Positions 39,601 to 42,600 of a stretch of 64,000 bases of DNA are shown here, piece after piece. A program made the position numbers and the translations under genes. The stretch comes from Sipunculus nudus (Eukaryota > Annelida > Sipuncula > Golfingiida > Sipunculidae): the NCBI GenBank assembly GCA_026874595.1, contig CM049311.1, forward strand, positions 65,451,953 through 65,515,952, written 5' to 3'. A model generated the notes under the pieces. It made no database searches. It saw nothing but the letters and a program-made list of their open reading frames with translations, and had not been told where the DNA came from. Positions within the stretch are counted from its first letter, which is position 1. Every line of letters starts with the position of its first letter.

Positions 39601-42600
39601 GAAGAACACTATCAATTTTGAGGTCACAAGGTCAAAGGTGAAGGTCACAGGAGCCATCTGTCCAAAAATTAGTTTCTGGATGATAATTCCTGCTTTAATG
39701 ATGTATAGATTTCAAACTTGACTTGCATATGTCCCATTGGAAAAGCAAGACCAGAATTGATTTTGGGGTCATGAGGCCAAAGGTCAAGGTCACAGGACAC
39801 ATCCTTAAAAAGATCAAGGTCACAGGACCAACATCTTCAACAAGATTGTGGATTGTTAGATGGAAGAAACAATAAATATGCCAAGTGTCAGTATATGCTG
39901 CTAAAAATGGGGGTCTATTCTTAAAGGGGGGGGGCCTCTATGTCTGGGGATACTCTGGCACCTGCAGTGCCAAGAAATGTCTAGTTTTATTTTATTTTGA
40001 AATTGTTTTCATGTCTGATATTATTTTCCTTCAAGGAAAATCATGCTGGAAAACCATTTTAAACCAAGAAGCATGCAGCATTTTCTGTGCTATATGGTAG
40101 GCTTTAAATCTCATGCCAGATTGTTTTTTATGTTGTTTCATCACAGGTGTGCACATTTTATTTCATTACTAACATACATTAAGTTGGCTAATATCACTTA
40201 AATATGGAATACCACCAGTTTTGTTGGACAGTTTACAAATGGATCGGATCCCAAGTGTGGGGAAATTTCAAAGAGTACTTGCAGTCCACTGTGGTATCAG
40301 CTAGATATACAGCCCAAATATTTGAATTCAGATAACTGATAGGACACCTTTACTGATATATTTTTAAGATAAAATCCAACATGGATATGTGGCAGCATGA
40401 TTCGTGACAATGGGAAATTTTAAACCAGGAATGTGTAGTATGGTTACAGTTTCATAATACACAAGTCCTATGCAGGGAGTTATCAAAATAGTTTATCAGA
40501 GTATATACCTATCAGACACTGAAAAATACATTTGGATAAGTTATTCAGAATTACTTAAAGGGATCAGTAACAGTTTACACCAGTAGGCCAGTACCCTATG
40601 AAAAGGAAGACGTTGGCCTTGAAACATTTCAGTAAAATACTGCAGAAAAGGTAATTTCTTCTGGTAAGAGGGAAGGTTAACTGCAAACTCCTTCAACCCC
40701 ACTCTAAATCTTCCCTTGGTAAATGGTACACAGGCAGTATATGTATTCATTATGCCCACTGAAAATTGCATGTGCTTTCAAATGTGTAGTTTACAAGCAA
40801 ATTGTTCATGCAGATATGATACATTATTCTTGTAGGCCATGTATCATTTTACATTAAAATGCATCCAGATAATGCTCATTTTGTATATATGTAATGGAAT
40901 ACTAACTCACTAATGTTAACATAAAAATCAGAACTGCTAGTTTATTCATCCTTCAACCTAACCTATAATGCGTTTTTTTTGTGCCATAACTAACATATTG
41001 ATGATTTATTATACATAATGATAAGTTGTTAGTTCTTGCAGCATCAAGTTGGTACATCATATTTTATGATATTACCATTGGTTGTGGTTGTGAATAACTT
41101 TCAGTTTTAAGTGAATGATACATATGCTTACATATACATTAATGAGTACAGCATTAGTGTAATCCTCTAGAATTCTTTTCATTAGAAATTGTACAGTAAA
41201 ACCTCAACTTATGACCACCTCTGTCTAGCAACCACCTCAAAATGACGACCAGTTTATCAAGGTCCCATTGGGGTTTCACTGTACTAACATTTAAGGTTTA
41301 GAGTAAGGTGATCCACTCAGTGCTTAATAAACTTGTAATATTTGTTGCACTTTCTACTTATGCCAATCAACATAACTTAATTTTTTTAATCTTTATGTTA
41401 TTATTTGGTCTTACTGTTATTGAATTACCTGTGGCATTATTGCTATAACATTAAATCTCTTTATATGATGTTAGACAGATGTTTTGCTACTAAAGTTTAA
41501 TGTCATAAGAAACATAAAAAGTGTGAATTCTATAATATATACATTTTACAAAATTGAGATGAGATGCTATTATAAAGTCACAGAAAACATTTACAACCTT
41601 AAATTTAAGAACAGAATTGAATTTAAGAATTTCAGAACATTACCACTTGCAAAAGAATCAAATTAAATCATTGGATTATGCCATATGTTTTCACTTTTAC
41701 AGGTAGCATGCATGTTATATGAATTAAGCAAAAAAAAAAAAAGAATATTTAGAAAGATGGTTGAATTTTGACATTTTCATTGTCTAAATTCATCATTTTT
41801 AATGAGATTACTTGTTACCATTTGTAGATAAAAAAAAGTTTAGCTACTGATAATGTAGAGATGATACAATGTCACATGAACCATAATCAATGATTTTTCA
41901 GCAAATACATTTTACTGGGTAATACCAGTAGTTATTTATTAGCTTTAGAAGAATTTTAGAAATCACCTCATGGAAAACAAAATGTACATGAAATACAACA
42001 TTTTTTCAAACTCTATTTTTATAATGCTTACCATTATAAAGAGATGTGTTTAAAATAAAACTTGATGGAGTATTTAATGTTTTACTTTCAGAAGAAGAGG
42101 AACCTCTGACAAGGAGTCCTCCTGTACAGCCTCCGGACCAACAACCAGAGGTAAGTTACCTGATATTCTTGATATTCAGTGTGAAACATCCAAACTTTTA
42201 TCTCCTTTCTCTACATTCCCTTTAGGCCACACAAAAAATTAATTGTATCCGCCAAAACAAAGTTTTGCAGATACTATGTTTTTGACCAGGTTCCGCCGCC
42301 GCTGCGTTCATTTCCGGAGAACTCCTCTGAGACTACTGGACGGATTTTTCCGAAACTTACACAAATTATCGGGTCACATGAGAACTGGTGCCCAACCAAG
42401 TGACCTTGACCTCTGACCTTTCCTCTCTGCCCTGCGTCTGTTTGTGCATCTCTTTCCACACATTAACCCACATATCTCGGGAACCGTTTGACCGATCAGG
42501 AAAAATTTTTTACACAAATGTAGCCCTGGGATAGCTTTATAACATACACAAAAAAAGGTGGCGCCACCTGCAACCATGTTTGCACAGTGTCCATCTGTTC

